Origin: Longibacter salinarum
GTDB lineage: Bacteria > Bacteroidota > Rhodothermia > Rhodothermales > Salinibacteraceae
Direction: 5' to 3'
Length of the DNA: 64,000 nt
NCBI RefSeq assembly: GCF_002554795.1
Contig: NZ_PDEQ01000003.1
Span: 186,001 to 250,000, forward strand
A model generated the notes under the pieces. It saw only the letters and a program-made list of their open reading frames with translations. It was not told where the DNA came from and did not search any database. Positions within the stretch are counted from its first letter, which is position 1; every line of letters starts with the position of its first letter. Position numbers and translations under genes: made by a program. Positions 1 through 9,062 of this stretch are shown piece after piece.

Positions 1-2
1 TT

Positions 3-905
3 GGCTGGAGCATCATCATCATGGCAGCGCTGGCCGGTACCGTGATTGTTCTTAGCGGATGCGACACTTCTGGCATCGATGCATCGACGGGTCCCCCGGA
101 AGGTGGGGGCGCGACGGATCTCGGGCCAAATGTTCGCTTGCAAATCTCCTTCGACGAAACGGATGCGACGTACTCGTCCGTTTGGCCAGATGTGATTGTC
201 GGCAATGAGTCGAAGTCAGCCAAATCCGAAGGAACCGTTTACATGACGGAGTACGAAGAGACGAGTCAGGTGCGATCATACGATCGCGAAGGCTACCTGA
301 CCTCGTCATCCAGGTTCATCGAAGGCCATCCTGGAATGAATATGCCGGCTGATCTGTACGCGGAGCTTCAGAATGACATGCCGTACGATCCAGAGGATGA
401 GAATCCCGTCGTGCGATCTGAGGTGAAAAACGGCCGCCTCACGGCATATCATGCTGACGGCTCCGTGGCGCGACAGCGATCGGTCGATCCAGAAGCGTTT
501 CGGTTGAGCCCAGAAGCGATGGATAGTCTAGAGGCTCGGTCTACAGTATCTGCGTCCGTCGATGAGCGTCGAGAGCAGACCCTTACATCTCTTCGATCTC
601 GGGGTGTATCCTTCAGGCAGTTGGACGACAATCGTGTCTCATTCACCAAATCCGTGTCGAGTTCGGAGGGTGCCCCGACCGTCGAAACCGTCGTTGACCT
701 CCGAATTGGCGAACCGATTTACCTGAAGTATCGCCTCAAGAATGGCAACGTAGACATGGTGCAGACACGCAGGTACGGGATGTACAGCGGAATGCCGTTT
801 CCAGAGCGTATTGTCACCTACAAGTATGACGATCGGAAGGGAGAATGGGGAGTTGTCTCCCGATCTGAGACTATTCGTAGCAATATCAACGTGCGCTTTA
901 ACTGA
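3..905 (+). CDS. putative lipoprotein of unknown function (5' end outside window)
   Basis: The frame is open to the window edge. The first residues form a hydrophobic stretch ending in the lipobox LSGC, so the product is probably a signal-peptidase-II lipoprotein whose first few codons lie upstream. The ATG at 21 would leave a signal peptide without a charged n-region, so it is unlikely to be the true start. The mature part (about 275 residues) is polar and acidic. A segment around residues 80-150 (YDREGYL..., ENGRLTAYHADGSVARQ) resembles the beta-rich repeats of antitoxin-like or MORN-type proteins, but I do not recognise a family. A hydrolase gene follows 92 bp downstream on the same strand and may be co-transcribed. 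Confidence 0.7.
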   Translation, partial: GWSIIIMAALAGTVIVLSGCDTSGIDASTGPPEGGGATDLGPNVRLQISFDETDATYSSVWPDVIVGNESKSAKSEGTVYMTEYEETSQVRSYDREGYLTSSSRFIEGHPGMNMPADLYAELQNDMPYDPEDENPVVRSEVKNGRLTAYHADGSVARQRSVDPEAFRLSPEAMDSLEARSTVSASVDERREQTLTSLRSRGVSFRQLDDNRVSFTKSVSSSEGAPTVETVVDLRIGEPIYLKYRLKNGNVDMVQTRRYGMYSGMPFPERIVTYKYDDRKGEWGVVSRSETIRSNINVRFN

Positions 906-997
906 CTCCTCTGAACGTCGAGCAGAACTCAGGTCCTGGAAATCAAACCCGCCGGATCTGGGAAAAAACACTTCTCAAATAAGGAAAGGTCAGTACC

Positions 998-2743
998 ATG
1001 CGATTAATCAAAGGTTTAGCGAGGCCCATCGGCGTTCTTGCCGTGTTGCTCATCGTGATGAGTGGACTTCAGGACGTCCAGGCCCAGTCCCGATACGCAG
1101 CTTTCGTTCATGGTTTTACGTTCGGAGATGATCGCCCTCAGTCGGGGGCAACCGCTCAGGACATTCTGAATGCGAAGGGACAGAGATGGAAAGCGAGTGG
1201 AACCATCGACTATCTTCAAAACCAGGTTGGTGTCATTGACGGTCACGTCATGCTGAAATATTTCGACCGGGATCTCTACGGTGGAAGCCGAGACCGAACG
1301 CTCGATAACACGCGCCAGGCGATGATGGAACGGTTCGTTCGCAAAATGAAGAATACCGCTCCGAACGCGGAGTGGCTGCTGATTGGCCACAGTCAGGGCG
1401 GAATCGTCGTTCGGCTTTTACGCGAGCACGTCCGGAAGTACGCACCTGAGCTCAACGTGTCCACGGTGATTGCGATTGCATCGCCGATGCAGGGTGCGAA
1501 GCCGACGACCGTGTCCTATGGGAAACGATCCGGGTACAAGAACGCGAAGCCCAAGGTCAATGGTTTTTTGAAGGACATCTTGAAAGCTCCGCTTGCCGAG
1601 GCCGGGGAGGGACTGGTGGAATTTTGGGTTCCGTGGGGTCACATGCCGATAAATATCATCTCAAACTTTTGGGATCCGTACGAATACGCAGCGGAACGGA
1701 TCATACGGTTGCAGGAAGAGGACATCGCCCAGTCGCTGAATGGCATGGCAGTGGAAAAGCGAGCGAAGGACGCCATTGGTCCCGATGGTTATCTGATTGA
1801 GGAGATCAATAATGCACCCGATCCGGAAAACTATCGCGCTCTTTTAGGGATCGAGCGCGCACCTGCATTTGCTCGCGTTGCTAGCGGTGCGAGCACAGAA
1901 GCCGTGAACACGATAGGATTCTCCCCCTTCGAGCGATTTGGCATTCTTGAGGACATGGCGGCGTTAGGAAATCCACGCTACGCTACGTTTAGAAATGTCT
2001 TCACTCGCGATCAGTTGGTTCGTCCGGGCGAAGAGCCCAAGACCGTTAACCTGTTCTATCAACTCAAAGGTGTCTATCGTGATGCTGCGGACTATTACCG
2101 GCATCGCTGCTATTGGACGCTGGGAATATCCTGCGCGACGGGGGACTACAGAAAATGGAATCGATGGAAGGATGGCCGGCAAGCGCTGGAAGGCTTCGAG
2201 TCCACGTATAGCTACATACTTGCCGCAGATCGGATGGCAACCCGCCAGGGAGAGCGCCTCGTTTGCAAAGACCCGACCACGGGAGAAGTCGTGGGTCGCA
2301 GCATGGTCCAGGCAACGTTCGATGTCCCGTCGGCGGAAAGTTTCGTGCACGGGCGTTTCGAACCCCCGGACGATGACGGTGACGGACGAGACGACAACGA
2401 TGGCACGCCAGGCAATGAGTGCTGGAATGAGACATATACGTATCTCGTAAGCGTGCCGAATAAGACGGATGGATTATTGGGGTCTGTGACGACCGGTTGG
2501 GACGGAGATCCTGACTTTATGTACACTCACGCTGGGCCGGAGACCATCGTGTATTCCGATACGCCCAGCCGAAATCAGTACTACAAGGGAGGCACGGGCT
2601 TTAACCACGCCGAGATGATCTATGCACGACGTAGATACAGTGCGAACCAGGATCCCGGCATCCCCGACGGGTCGTTCTCTCGAGGCGATTTGAATCCACC
2701 AACGCGTGATGTCCGCGACTTCATGATAGAGTCAGGATTGTAA
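998..2743 (+). CDS. secreted alpha/beta hydrolase (lipase/PGAP1-like)
   Basis: A 581-residue protein with a signal peptide (residues 1-30, ending DVQAQ), so it is exported. The lipase nucleophile elbow GHSQGG places the catalytic Ser at residue 132, and VHGF at 37-40 is the usual oxyanion-hole motif after strand 3. This matches the PGAP1/lipase-like alpha/beta hydrolase fold. After the hydrolase core comes a long unassigned C-terminal half containing a calcium-loop-like acidic run (DDDGDGRDDNDG, about 452-463) and several Cys residues. An AGGAAAGG element about 10 bases before the ATG is an unusually good ribosome binding site for this group. The substrate cannot be predicted; an esterase or lipase is likely. 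Confidence 0.75.
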   Translation: MRLIKGLARPIGVLAVLLIVMSGLQDVQAQSRYAAFVHGFTFGDDRPQSGATAQDILNAKGQRWKASGTIDYLQNQVGVIDGHVMLKYFDRDLYGGSRDRTLDNTRQAMMERFVRKMKNTAPNAEWLLIGHSQGGIVVRLLREHVRKYAPELNVSTVIAIASPMQGAKPTTVSYGKRSGYKNAKPKVNGFLKDILKAPLAEAGEGLVEFWVPWGHMPINIISNFWDPYEYAAERIIRLQEEDIAQSLNGMAVEKRAKDAIGPDGYLIEEINNAPDPENYRALLGIERAPAFARVASGASTEAVNTIGFSPFERFGILEDMAALGNPRYATFRNVFTRDQLVRPGEEPKTVNLFYQLKGVYRDAADYYRHRCYWTLGISCATGDYRKWNRWKDGRQALEGFESTYSYILAADRMATRQGERLVCKDPTTGEVVGRSMVQATFDVPSAESFVHGRFEPPDDDGDGRDDNDGTPGNECWNETYTYLVSVPNKTDGLLGSVTTGWDGDPDFMYTHAGPETIVYSDTPSRNQYYKGGTGFNHAEMIYARRRYSANQDPGIPDGSFSRGDLNPPTRDVRDFMIESGL

Positions 2744-2779
2744 GTCTTGCTCTTCATGCTTTGTATACACTACAATCAA

Positions 2780-2823
2780 GGGTAGGTCGCTAAATGAGAT
2801 TTTTTGAATCAAGCGACCTACCC
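2780..2823. promoter_or_regulatory. 12-bp perfect inverted repeat downstream of the hydrolase gene
   Basis: GGGTAGGTCGCT at 2780-2791 is exactly repeated in inverted form at 2812-2823, with a 20-nt AT-rich loop that contains a T6 run. The position, 36 bp after a stop codon and 38 bp before the next ATG, fits either a terminator hairpin or an operator. There is no T-run after the second arm, so it is not a textbook intrinsic terminator. Confidence 0.5.
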
Positions 2824-2835
2824 CTCGATTCTTGA

Positions 2836-2847
2836 CAATGATCATTG
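2836..2847. promoter_or_regulatory. 12-bp palindrome upstream of the PQQ-repeat lipoprotein
   Basis: CAATGATCATTG is a perfect palindrome 14 bp before the ATG at 2861. It overlaps a TTGACA hexamer at 2833-2838. This may be an operator or a promoter element; no binding protein can be named. Confidence 0.25.
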
Positions 2848-2860
2848 ATGTGAGGGTAAA

Positions 2861-4000
2861 ATGACTAGGTCGAGTGTATTTCTTTCATCGGTGTTTTTTG
2901 TACTGTCACTTACATTTTTTGTCGGCTGCGACACAAATAAAGATCGTGCTTCTGCACAGCGACTGGACGTTAGGTGGGAGAGGGACTATCTGCCTGCCAC
3001 GACATCCCCATCGACTGAACCGGCAATATTGACGGTGGAGCAAGCCCCGGCCGTTTTGACGTCTGCAGCTGGTTCACTAAGAGCCATGTCGCTGGAGAAT
3101 GGTGAGGATATCTGGGCTACCCAGCTCGAGCCAAAACAAGAGCTCATCGGACCGGATTTTGTCGTCGATTCTGGCGAGGTTTTTACCTGCCACTACTTCT
3201 ATAAAGCTGGCGCGTGGGACCAGGGTACAGGACATACATTATGGTATTACTCTGACTCCGAAGTATATCCACTCGCTTATCTGGCAGTCGGAAAAGACGC
3301 ACTCTATGCCGGCGATCAGTCAGGAAATCTGCTTGCTTTGGAGCGCCGGACAGGTAAGCCTATATTCCAGCGTAAGTTCGAGTCGCTTCCTCGTGGATTA
3401 ACGTACCACGATCAGTCTGTGTATTTTGGGTATGGTTATGTCCCGCAAGGAGGGGAAGGTCAAGCCGTGGGAGGCATTCAAAAGGTTACAGCAGATACTG
3501 GCGAATCGATATGGACATACCAGACCGAATCAGGTGGGTTTTTACGAATGAGGCCCATCGTTCGTGACGGACGGGTCTATGCTGGTACCAAGACGGGCGA
3601 TCGCGTCGAGTTCGTCGCGCTCGATGCAGAGACAGGTGAAAAGATCTGGTCGAACCGGTATGTTCGGACGTATGCGGCCATCTGGGCGGACGGGAAGATC
3701 ATCGTCAATGACCGTCAGAAGCTGTGGGCGCTTGATCCTGAAACCGGTAGTCGCATCTGGATGACGGATCTAGAGGCTGGACACGGGGAGTCAGGGATGG
3801 CCTACCTCGACGGCTTCATTTATCATCCTCATGGCGTTGCGATGTACGTGGTTGACGTGGACTCCGGTGAGGTCGTGCACGTGGAGCCGCCCTTGGACGG
3901 GACGTACGTCTGGGAAGTTGGGGCAGGAAAAGGGACGGTCGTCGCTCAAACCTCAAGCAAGGTGGTAGCTTACGAACCGTTCGAGCCGAGGACGGATTAG
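2861..4000 (+). CDS. PQQ-like beta-propeller lipoprotein
   Basis: A 379-residue protein with a signal peptide and lipobox (FFVGC, Cys 23), so it is anchored in an envelope membrane. The mature part consists of repeated blades of the PQQ/WD40-like type, recognisable by recurring AxTGExIW signatures (ADTGESIW, AETGEKIW, PETGSRIW). The fold resembles BamB and quinoprotein-like propellers. No PQQ-dehydrogenase catalytic residues are evident, so a binding or scaffold role is more likely than an enzyme. It follows the secreted hydrolase, with the inverted repeat at 2780-2823 between them, and may be independently transcribed. Confidence 0.8.
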   Translation: MTRSSVFLSSVFFVLSLTFFVGCDTNKDRASAQRLDVRWERDYLPATTSPSTEPAILTVEQAPAVLTSAAGSLRAMSLENGEDIWATQLEPKQELIGPDFVVDSGEVFTCHYFYKAGAWDQGTGHTLWYYSDSEVYPLAYLAVGKDALYAGDQSGNLLALERRTGKPIFQRKFESLPRGLTYHDQSVYFGYGYVPQGGEGQAVGGIQKVTADTGESIWTYQTESGGFLRMRPIVRDGRVYAGTKTGDRVEFVALDAETGEKIWSNRYVRTYAAIWADGKIIVNDRQKLWALDPETGSRIWMTDLEAGHGESGMAYLDGFIYHPHGVAMYVVDVDSGEVVHVEPPLDGTYVWEVGAGKGTVVAQTSSKVVAYEPFEPRTD

Positions 4001-4345
4001 ATCGTCCAATTTAGACTGCTACCTACCGGACACTTGCCCTGAGTAGGTGGCACCTCAAGAATCCCTGGCGCGACTGCCCCGAAATGCGTGGGGTTATGAG
4101 AGTATGGACGCGTGAGAGCTCGTACCTCCTTTGATGTTTACGTCTATGTTTCTACGATCCATGAGACCTACGAGGACCTTTTCTAGATGGCGCAACAAGA
4201 TATGCCGTATCGAAGAGAAACTGTGGGGTAAGGAAATTAGACCGTTCAACAATCACAACGTGAGAACGTGAGGTCGACCTGCCGAACTCACGCCGCCGGC
4301 CGTCGTTTTCTTTATTGCATCGATTCGATTGATCCGCTGGCGAAA
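4001..4345. other. intergenic region with one hairpin, no gene seen
   Basis: About 345 bp without a convincing ORF. A 9-bp stem (one wobble) is formed by 4018-4026 and 4043-4051, just after the propeller lipoprotein stop. It has no T-run and is a weak terminator candidate. I see nothing else here. Confidence 0.35.
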
Positions 4346-4708
4346 ATGAGCCAATTCCTTTCGTTTTTATACCGACTGCCGCGCCTCGCCTTTGTAGGCC
4401 TTGTTCGCGGGTATCAACTCCTTTTGTCCCCGCATCTCCCTCCTACGTGTCGGTTTCAACCGACGTGTTCGACGTACAGCATTCAGGCATTTCGAGAATA
4501 TGGGGCCGTAAAAGGACTTATCCTGACAATCTACCGACTCGGACGGTGTCATCCCTGGGGCGGGTATGGCTACGATCCGCCGCGTTGGTTTGGGGAATCA
4601 CTTCCCCATGAGGAATGCCACCATGCGTCTGATCCGTCCGGCACATCCGATGCACAGTCCCCTGCGGATGAACCTGTCTCTTCCCACGTTTCTTCTTCCT
4701 CCGAATGA
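4346..4708 (+). CDS. yidD: membrane protein insertion efficiency factor YidD
   Basis: The small YidD family protein assists YidC-dependent insertion of inner-membrane proteins. The core matches the family closely: an amphipathic N-terminus ([19 protein letters not shown]), the conserved Cys pair ([12 protein letters not shown]) and the C-terminal [12 protein letters not shown] signature. I chose the ATG at 4346, giving 120 residues, because the ORF upstream to 4268 encodes a non-family basic extension. The C-terminal tail after the family core is Ser/His-rich and poorly conserved. The last four bases (ATGA) overlap the start of hisI, so the two genes are translationally coupled. Confidence 0.93.
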   Translation: MSQFLSFLYRLPRLAFVGLVRGYQLLLSPHLPPTCRFQPTCSTYSIQAFREYGAVKGLILTIYRLGRCHPWGGYGYDPPRWFGESLPHEECHHASDPSGTSDAQSPADEPVSSHVSSSSE

Positions 4709-5097
4709 TCGACCAGCCAGCTGCTCTTCTCGATGACGTCCGTTTTGATGAAGACGGCCTCGTCGCTGCAATTGTGCAGGACGCAGAAACAAACGAGGTC
4801 CTCATGATGGCCTATATGAATGAGCAAACGCTCGAGATGACGCTCGAGACAGGTAGAATGACGTACTGGAGTCGCTCGCGACAGGAGATCTGGATTAAGG
4901 GGGCAACCAGCGGAAATACGCAGAAAGTCGAGTCCGTACACGTTGATTGCGATGGCGACGCGTTGCTATTCAGCGTGGCTCAAAAAGGCGGAGCCTGCCA
5001 TACCGGGCACCAGTCGTGCTTCTACCGTCGCGCGACCGCGGACGGGTGGAAAGACGATGGCCAGATGGTGTTTGACCCCGATGAAGCGTATAGCTAA
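4705..5097 (+). CDS. hisI: phosphoribosyl-AMP cyclohydrolase
   Basis: HisI opens the adenine ring of phosphoribosyl-AMP in step 3 of histidine biosynthesis. The 130-residue protein shows the family motifs: [34 protein letters not shown], the metal-binding DCDGDALLF, and the zinc-binding Cys pair in [13 protein letters not shown]. The length fits a monofunctional HisI without the HisE pyrophosphohydrolase domain. It overlaps yidD by 4 bp. No other his genes are in the window. Confidence 0.96.
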   Translation: MIDQPAALLDDVRFDEDGLVAAIVQDAETNEVLMMAYMNEQTLEMTLETGRMTYWSRSRQEIWIKGATSGNTQKVESVHVDCDGDALLFSVAQKGGACHTGHQSCFYRRATADGWKDDGQMVFDPDEAYS

Positions 5098-5139
5098 CGC
5101 GCAGTCTGCCGCGCCCCACTAGCCTAGGTGGTTGCGTTA
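5095..5139 (+). terminator. hairpin after hisI
   Basis: TAACGC at 5095-5100 pairs with GCGTTA at 5134-5139, and an inner CCAC/GTGG stem encloses a near-palindrome. There is no strong T-run, so termination is only probable. Confidence 0.35.
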
Positions 5140-5219
5140 ACGATTGTCGGTCGCCGCGATCGCCGTCCGGTAATGTCCCCTAGCATCCGTTTCATCCACA
5201 GCATACGAGCTTGCCTACC

Positions 5220-5699
5220 ATGGTTCGCAAGATCATCGCATTTGTCGTTGCTGTGATCATTCCTGAAGCGGTCGGGGCGCTTGCGGGTCTTGCCACGCAG
5301 TCGTCCGTCACGACCTGGTATCCGACATTGTCGAGGCCCTGGTTCACGCCCCCGGATGCCGTCTTTGCGCCCGTCTGGATCACTCTCTATTTTATGATGG
5401 GAGTCGCGTCCTGGCGTGTCTGGGATCGGGGCGCTCGACGTGCAACCGGACAGATGGCTCTCGTCGCCTACGGTTTGCAATTGCTTCTCAACGGTGCGTG
5501 GTCGCTCGTTTTCTTCGGCTTCCAGTCGATTGCGTGGGGGCTCGTGGTGATTGTCGCATTGCTCATCGCGATCCTGGTGACGATGCGTCTCTTCCGCCGC
5601 GTCGACCGGTGGGCTTTCTGGCTGCTGGTTCCCTATTGCGTCTGGGTCGCATACGCGACTATGCTGAATGCGTCGCTCTGGTGGCTGAACAGCGCGTAG
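5220..5699 (+). CDS. tspO: TspO/MBR-family membrane protein
   Basis: A protein of about 159 residues with five predicted transmembrane helices. It shows the aromatic-rich TspO signatures: TWYPTLSRPWFTPPDAVFAPVW around residues 30-50 (loop 1), the SWRVW segment, LNGAWSLVFFG in helix 3, and WLLVPYCVWVAYATMLN near the C-terminus. TspO proteins bind porphyrins and related ligands and affect tetrapyrrole or stress metabolism. The ATG at 5220 is preferred to an upstream in-frame TTG at 5211. The gene appears monocistronic. Confidence 0.92.
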   Translation: MVRKIIAFVVAVIIPEAVGALAGLATQSSVTTWYPTLSRPWFTPPDAVFAPVWITLYFMMGVASWRVWDRGARRATGQMALVAYGLQLLLNGAWSLVFFGFQSIAWGLVVIVALLIAILVTMRLFRRVDRWAFWLLVPYCVWVAYATMLNASLWWLNSA

Positions 5700-5902
5700 C
5701 GTAGAGTCAAAGCAACGGCATCGAGCAGGTTAGATCGTTCCACGATGCGTCGGCGCATGGTCCGAATCATTGCGGGCGGAAGGCAACCATCTTTGAACGG
5801 GCGAACTTCGGTGCGTACTTGAGCGTGAAGTTTGTCTGGAAGCACGACGCGCTTTCACCTCCCAACCTTAATCTCCACCTCTATTTTCGCTCCGATCCAG
5901 AT

Positions 5903-6784
5903 ATGACTTTGATACGTCGATTCGCCAGTGTTTTTTCTCTCACGATGCTTGTCTTCGCGGTGACGATGGTCGTTCCAGATACCGCGGCGGCGCAGGAGCG
6001 CAACTCGATGCTTCCACGCGTCAGCCCGAACGCGAGCGTCAGCCAGTCTATTGGCGTCACGACCGTGGAGGTGCACTATGGGCGCCCGGCCGTTCGGGAT
6101 CGCCAGGTCTTCGGCAAGCTCGTTCCCTACGGCGATGTGTGGCGAACCGGTGCGAATGAGGCGACCGTCATCGCTTTCTCCACGCCCGTACAAATTGAGG
6201 GTGAGTCGCTCGACGCCGGCATGTATTCGCTCTTTACGGTGCCGGGGGAGGAAGAGTGGACGTTTATCTTTAACGACACGGTGGAGCAGTGGGGAGCGTA
6301 CAACTACGAGGAAAGTAAGGACGTTCTTCGCGTGACCACCGAGCCGACGACGGGGCCCATGCATGAGCGGCTCACGTTCGCGTTTCCAAGCGTGACGGAT
6401 TCGTCGGCCACGCTCGCCCTGATGTGGGATGAGACACGCGTTCCCCTCGAGATCACCGTCGACACGAAGGAGGTGATCGCGAGTCGGGCAGCCAGTGCTG
6501 TCGACGCGGCTGAGAACTGGCAAACACCTCTCCAATATGCAGGATATGCGCTTCAGAACGACATTTTGATCGAGGAAGCAATTGACTGGACCGATGCCTC
6601 GCTCGAGATACAAGAGACGTTTCCAGCACTGGCCGTTAAGGCCCGCCTTCAGGCAAAGAACGGCGACTATCAGTCCGCCATCGAGTCGGCTGAGCGTGCC
6701 GTTGAACTCGCGGAAAACATGGAGGAGACACCTCGGGGACTCGAGGGACTCAAGAATGCTCTCGAAGAGTGGAAGGCAAAATGA
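5903..6784 (+). CDS. DUF2911 domain protein, exported
   Basis: A 293-residue protein from the ATG at 5903; the longer frame to 5819 adds a segment with no signal-peptide character. Residues 1-29 form a signal peptide ending in AAAQ. The DUF2911 core follows, with VEVHYGRPAVRDRQVFG and WRTGANEATVI as recognisable family motifs. The C-terminus, after about residue 190, is helical and TPR-like (LQAKNGDYQSAIESAERAVELAE). Members are common in Bacteroidota and are periplasmic or surface proteins of unknown function. A strong terminator follows. Confidence 0.88.
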   Translation: MTLIRRFASVFSLTMLVFAVTMVVPDTAAAQERNSMLPRVSPNASVSQSIGVTTVEVHYGRPAVRDRQVFGKLVPYGDVWRTGANEATVIAFSTPVQIEGESLDAGMYSLFTVPGEEEWTFIFNDTVEQWGAYNYEESKDVLRVTTEPTTGPMHERLTFAFPSVTDSSATLALMWDETRVPLEITVDTKEVIASRAASAVDAAENWQTPLQYAGYALQNDILIEEAIDWTDASLEIQETFPALAVKARLQAKNGDYQSAIESAERAVELAENMEETPRGLEGLKNALEEWKAK

Positions 6785-6844
6785 GTTCGCCGCCGGTGTG
6801 GCAAAACATGTTATGATGTAACCAGCCTTTTGCGGGTTACTCGA

Positions 6845-6882
6845 TCGGCGTCCCGGATCCCCGGGGCGCCGAATCTATTTTT
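6845..6882 (+). terminator. intrinsic terminator after the DUF2911 gene
   Basis: A 12-bp stem with one wobble pair (6845-6856 with 6861-6872) and an ATCC loop, followed by ATCTATTTTT. This is a clear rho-independent terminator. Confidence 0.8.
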
Positions 6883-6919
6883 ATGAACCGAAACGCCCCA
6901 TTCCCTCTTAGCTCACCTT

Positions 6920-7747
6920 ATGTACTCTAACGTTTCGCCGTCTGCATTGCGCTATATATTGTTCGCGTGCCTTCTGATGACAGCTTTTCTCGTCGTCGGA
7001 TGTGGCTCCGAATCCACATCGCCGACTTCAAACGATCGAGACGCAATCTCTGCGGATTCGATCATTCAAAAGGCAATTGCAGCACATGGCGGTTCCGTTC
7101 TCGATACCTCTGTGGTCACATTCGACTTCCGCGGAGCTCAGTTTCGCCTGGTTCACGACGAAGGAAGATTCCGATATGTGCGTCGAACGACGGACTCTCT
7201 GGGACAGACGGTGCGAGAAGTACTGTCGAATGATAGCCTATACCGTGAAGTCAACGGCGACACTGTCAGCCTGTCGGCGGAAGAACGGGAGAGCATGAAC
7301 ACGACGGTAAACTCCGTCTCGTACTTCGCGCTCCTGCCGTACAAACTGTCGGACCCGGCCGTGAATGCGCAGCGACTCGGCGTGGATACGGTTCGTAGCA
7401 CGCCTTATTATCGAGTCGAAGTGACGTTCGCGTCCGAAGGGGGAGGGCAAGACTGGGAGGATCGATTCGTCTACTGGTTCGATACCGAATCCTACCACAT
7501 GGATTTCCTCGCCTACGCGTATGGATTGGGCGGAGATGAAGAGCCCGGACATCGTTTTCGCGAAGCGTATAATGTCCGTGAGATCGAGAACGTGCGGATT
7601 GCCGACTACAAGAATTATACGGATACGACGATCACGCCGTCTACGATCGAAAATTACGCCCGACGCCTATCTGCTTCGACGCTGCAGGAAGTCTCGCGTG
7701 TAGAACTCGACTCCGTTCGAGTGACAACTCTCCGGGACGGACGATGA
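6920..7747 (+). CDS. DUF6503-family lipoprotein
   Basis: A 275-residue protein with a signal peptide and lipobox (LVVGC). The mature sequence follows the pattern of the DUF6503 family of Bacteroidota as I remember it: an AHGG start, VTFDFRGAQFR, NSVSYFALLPYKLSDPAVN, YRVEVTFASEGGGQDWEDRFVYWFD, and FREAYNVREIENVRIADY. These proteins have a LolA/LolB-like beta-sheet cup appearance and are probably outer-membrane or periplasmic, with unknown function. The gene stands alone between a terminator and the histidine kinase. Confidence 0.8.
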   Translation: MYSNVSPSALRYILFACLLMTAFLVVGCGSESTSPTSNDRDAISADSIIQKAIAAHGGSVLDTSVVTFDFRGAQFRLVHDEGRFRYVRRTTDSLGQTVREVLSNDSLYREVNGDTVSLSAEERESMNTTVNSVSYFALLPYKLSDPAVNAQRLGVDTVRSTPYYRVEVTFASEGGGQDWEDRFVYWFDTESYHMDFLAYAYGLGGDEEPGHRFREAYNVREIENVRIADYKNYTDTTITPSTIENYARRLSASTLQEVSRVELDSVRVTTLRDGR

Positions 7748-7888
7748 TGATGAGAATGTTTCGTTCAGGATGCGCTCATCCCTGACACTGCGGGGGAGGG
7801 AATGTATGACGATGGAGGAGGATTTCGTTTAAGGCGCCTAATAACCCAGGTGATTTTCTTTATGGAAACGACTTACTGGCTTTAACCC

Positions 7889-9022
7889 TTGTCGTTTGTG
7901 ACTCCATCGAATCGCTTTGCCGGTTGCAATATGTCTCTCTCCACTGCGGACTCCGTGTCCGAAACGTTCGATAATCCTCCGGAAGTACCGGTTTCTCACG
8001 GTCTCCTCGCTGCCGCATTAGACCAGATCCAGGATCCGGTCATACTCACGAGTGCGGAGCTTGAGAAGCCCGGGCCAACGATTCTTTACGTCAACCCGGC
8101 ATTCACTCGACTGACGGGGTACGAGTTGGACGAGGTATTAGGTAAGTCGCCACGCATCCTCCAGGGCGAACGAACGGATCCACTGACGCTCGACCTCCTG
8201 AAGCGTCGGTTGCGAGAAGACGGCCACTTCAAGGGAGAGGCCATTAATTACCGAAAGGACGGGTCGGAGTATGTACTCGAATGGGAGATTAGTCCGATAC
8301 GGTCTAAAAGTGGAGAGGTGCGTTATTGGGTAGCCTTGCAGCGAGATGTCACCGAGAGGCACCTGGTCGAACGAGAGGTGCTCGACGTGAGCACGCGAGA
8401 GCAGAAACGGATTGCCGAGGATCTGCACGACAACCTTGGGCAGACCATGAGTGGTATGCTCATGCGAATGCGAGCGCTGGAAAATCGTGTCGAAGAACGT
8501 CAGGATGAGGCATTGACGCGAGAATTCGGCGACCTGCGTCGTCACATGCGCAGCGCGCTCGATCGGATACGGCGTCACGTGCGCGAGCTGTATCCTGTGA
8601 GTCTGGCTGACGACGGTCTATTGCCGGGGCTGAAGGAGTTGGCGTCGAACGCGGAGGCGTTGTACGGGGTCACATGCCGTGTCAAGTCCAGCGGGGATAC
8701 GACGATAGCATCCTCCGACGTGGCCACGCAACTCTACCGTATTACGCAGGAGGCGATCACCAACTCCGTTAAGCACGGTGGCGCGACAATCATCGATGTC
8801 ACCATCTCGTCGACAAATGGCCATCTAACACTTGCCATCGAGAACAACGGGACAAGCATTTCCCCCGATGATTTGGAGGAATCCACGGGTATGGGATTGA
8901 GGATCATGCGTCAGCGGGCGCGGGCGATCCAAGCCGGATTTACAATCCGCCCATCGGAGCGCGGCACCGTCGTAGAGGTGTCATTGAAGAACCGACACCT
9001 CCTTCGCTCGCCAAATGCGTAA
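7889..9022 (+). CDS. PAS-domain sensor histidine kinase (HisKA_3 type)
   Basis: A 377-residue soluble kinase. A PAS domain spans about residues 40-158 (YVNPAFTRLTGYELDEVLGK, WVALQRDVTE). The HisKA_3 dimerisation domain follows with phosphoacceptor His 180 in RIAEDLHDNLGQ. The HATPase domain has an N-box (ITQEAITNSVKHGG) and a G-box (TGMGLRIMRQRARAI). This is the NarX/DegS class, which normally pairs with a LuxR-type response regulator; none is adjacent. The PAS domain is LOV-like (GKSPRILQGERTD), but the photoactive Cys position carries Pro, so it should not form a flavin adduct. The start could also be the ATG at 7931. Confidence 0.9.
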   Translation: MSFVTPSNRFAGCNMSLSTADSVSETFDNPPEVPVSHGLLAAALDQIQDPVILTSAELEKPGPTILYVNPAFTRLTGYELDEVLGKSPRILQGERTDPLTLDLLKRRLREDGHFKGEAINYRKDGSEYVLEWEISPIRSKSGEVRYWVALQRDVTERHLVEREVLDVSTREQKRIAEDLHDNLGQTMSGMLMRMRALENRVEERQDEALTREFGDLRRHMRSALDRIRRHVRELYPVSLADDGLLPGLKELASNAEALYGVTCRVKSSGDTTIASSDVATQLYRITQEAITNSVKHGGATIIDVTISSTNGHLTLAIENNGTSISPDDLEESTGMGLRIMRQRARAIQAGFTIRPSERGTVVEVSLKNRHLLRSPNA

Positions 9023-9062
9023 CACATGTCGGACGTGCTGAAAATAGGTCCGATCGCTCGGT

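Noticed and set aside
5855-6613. Long minus-strand frame over the DUF2911 gene
   Set aside because: It is antisense to a clear family gene and has a composition typical of a shadow frame.
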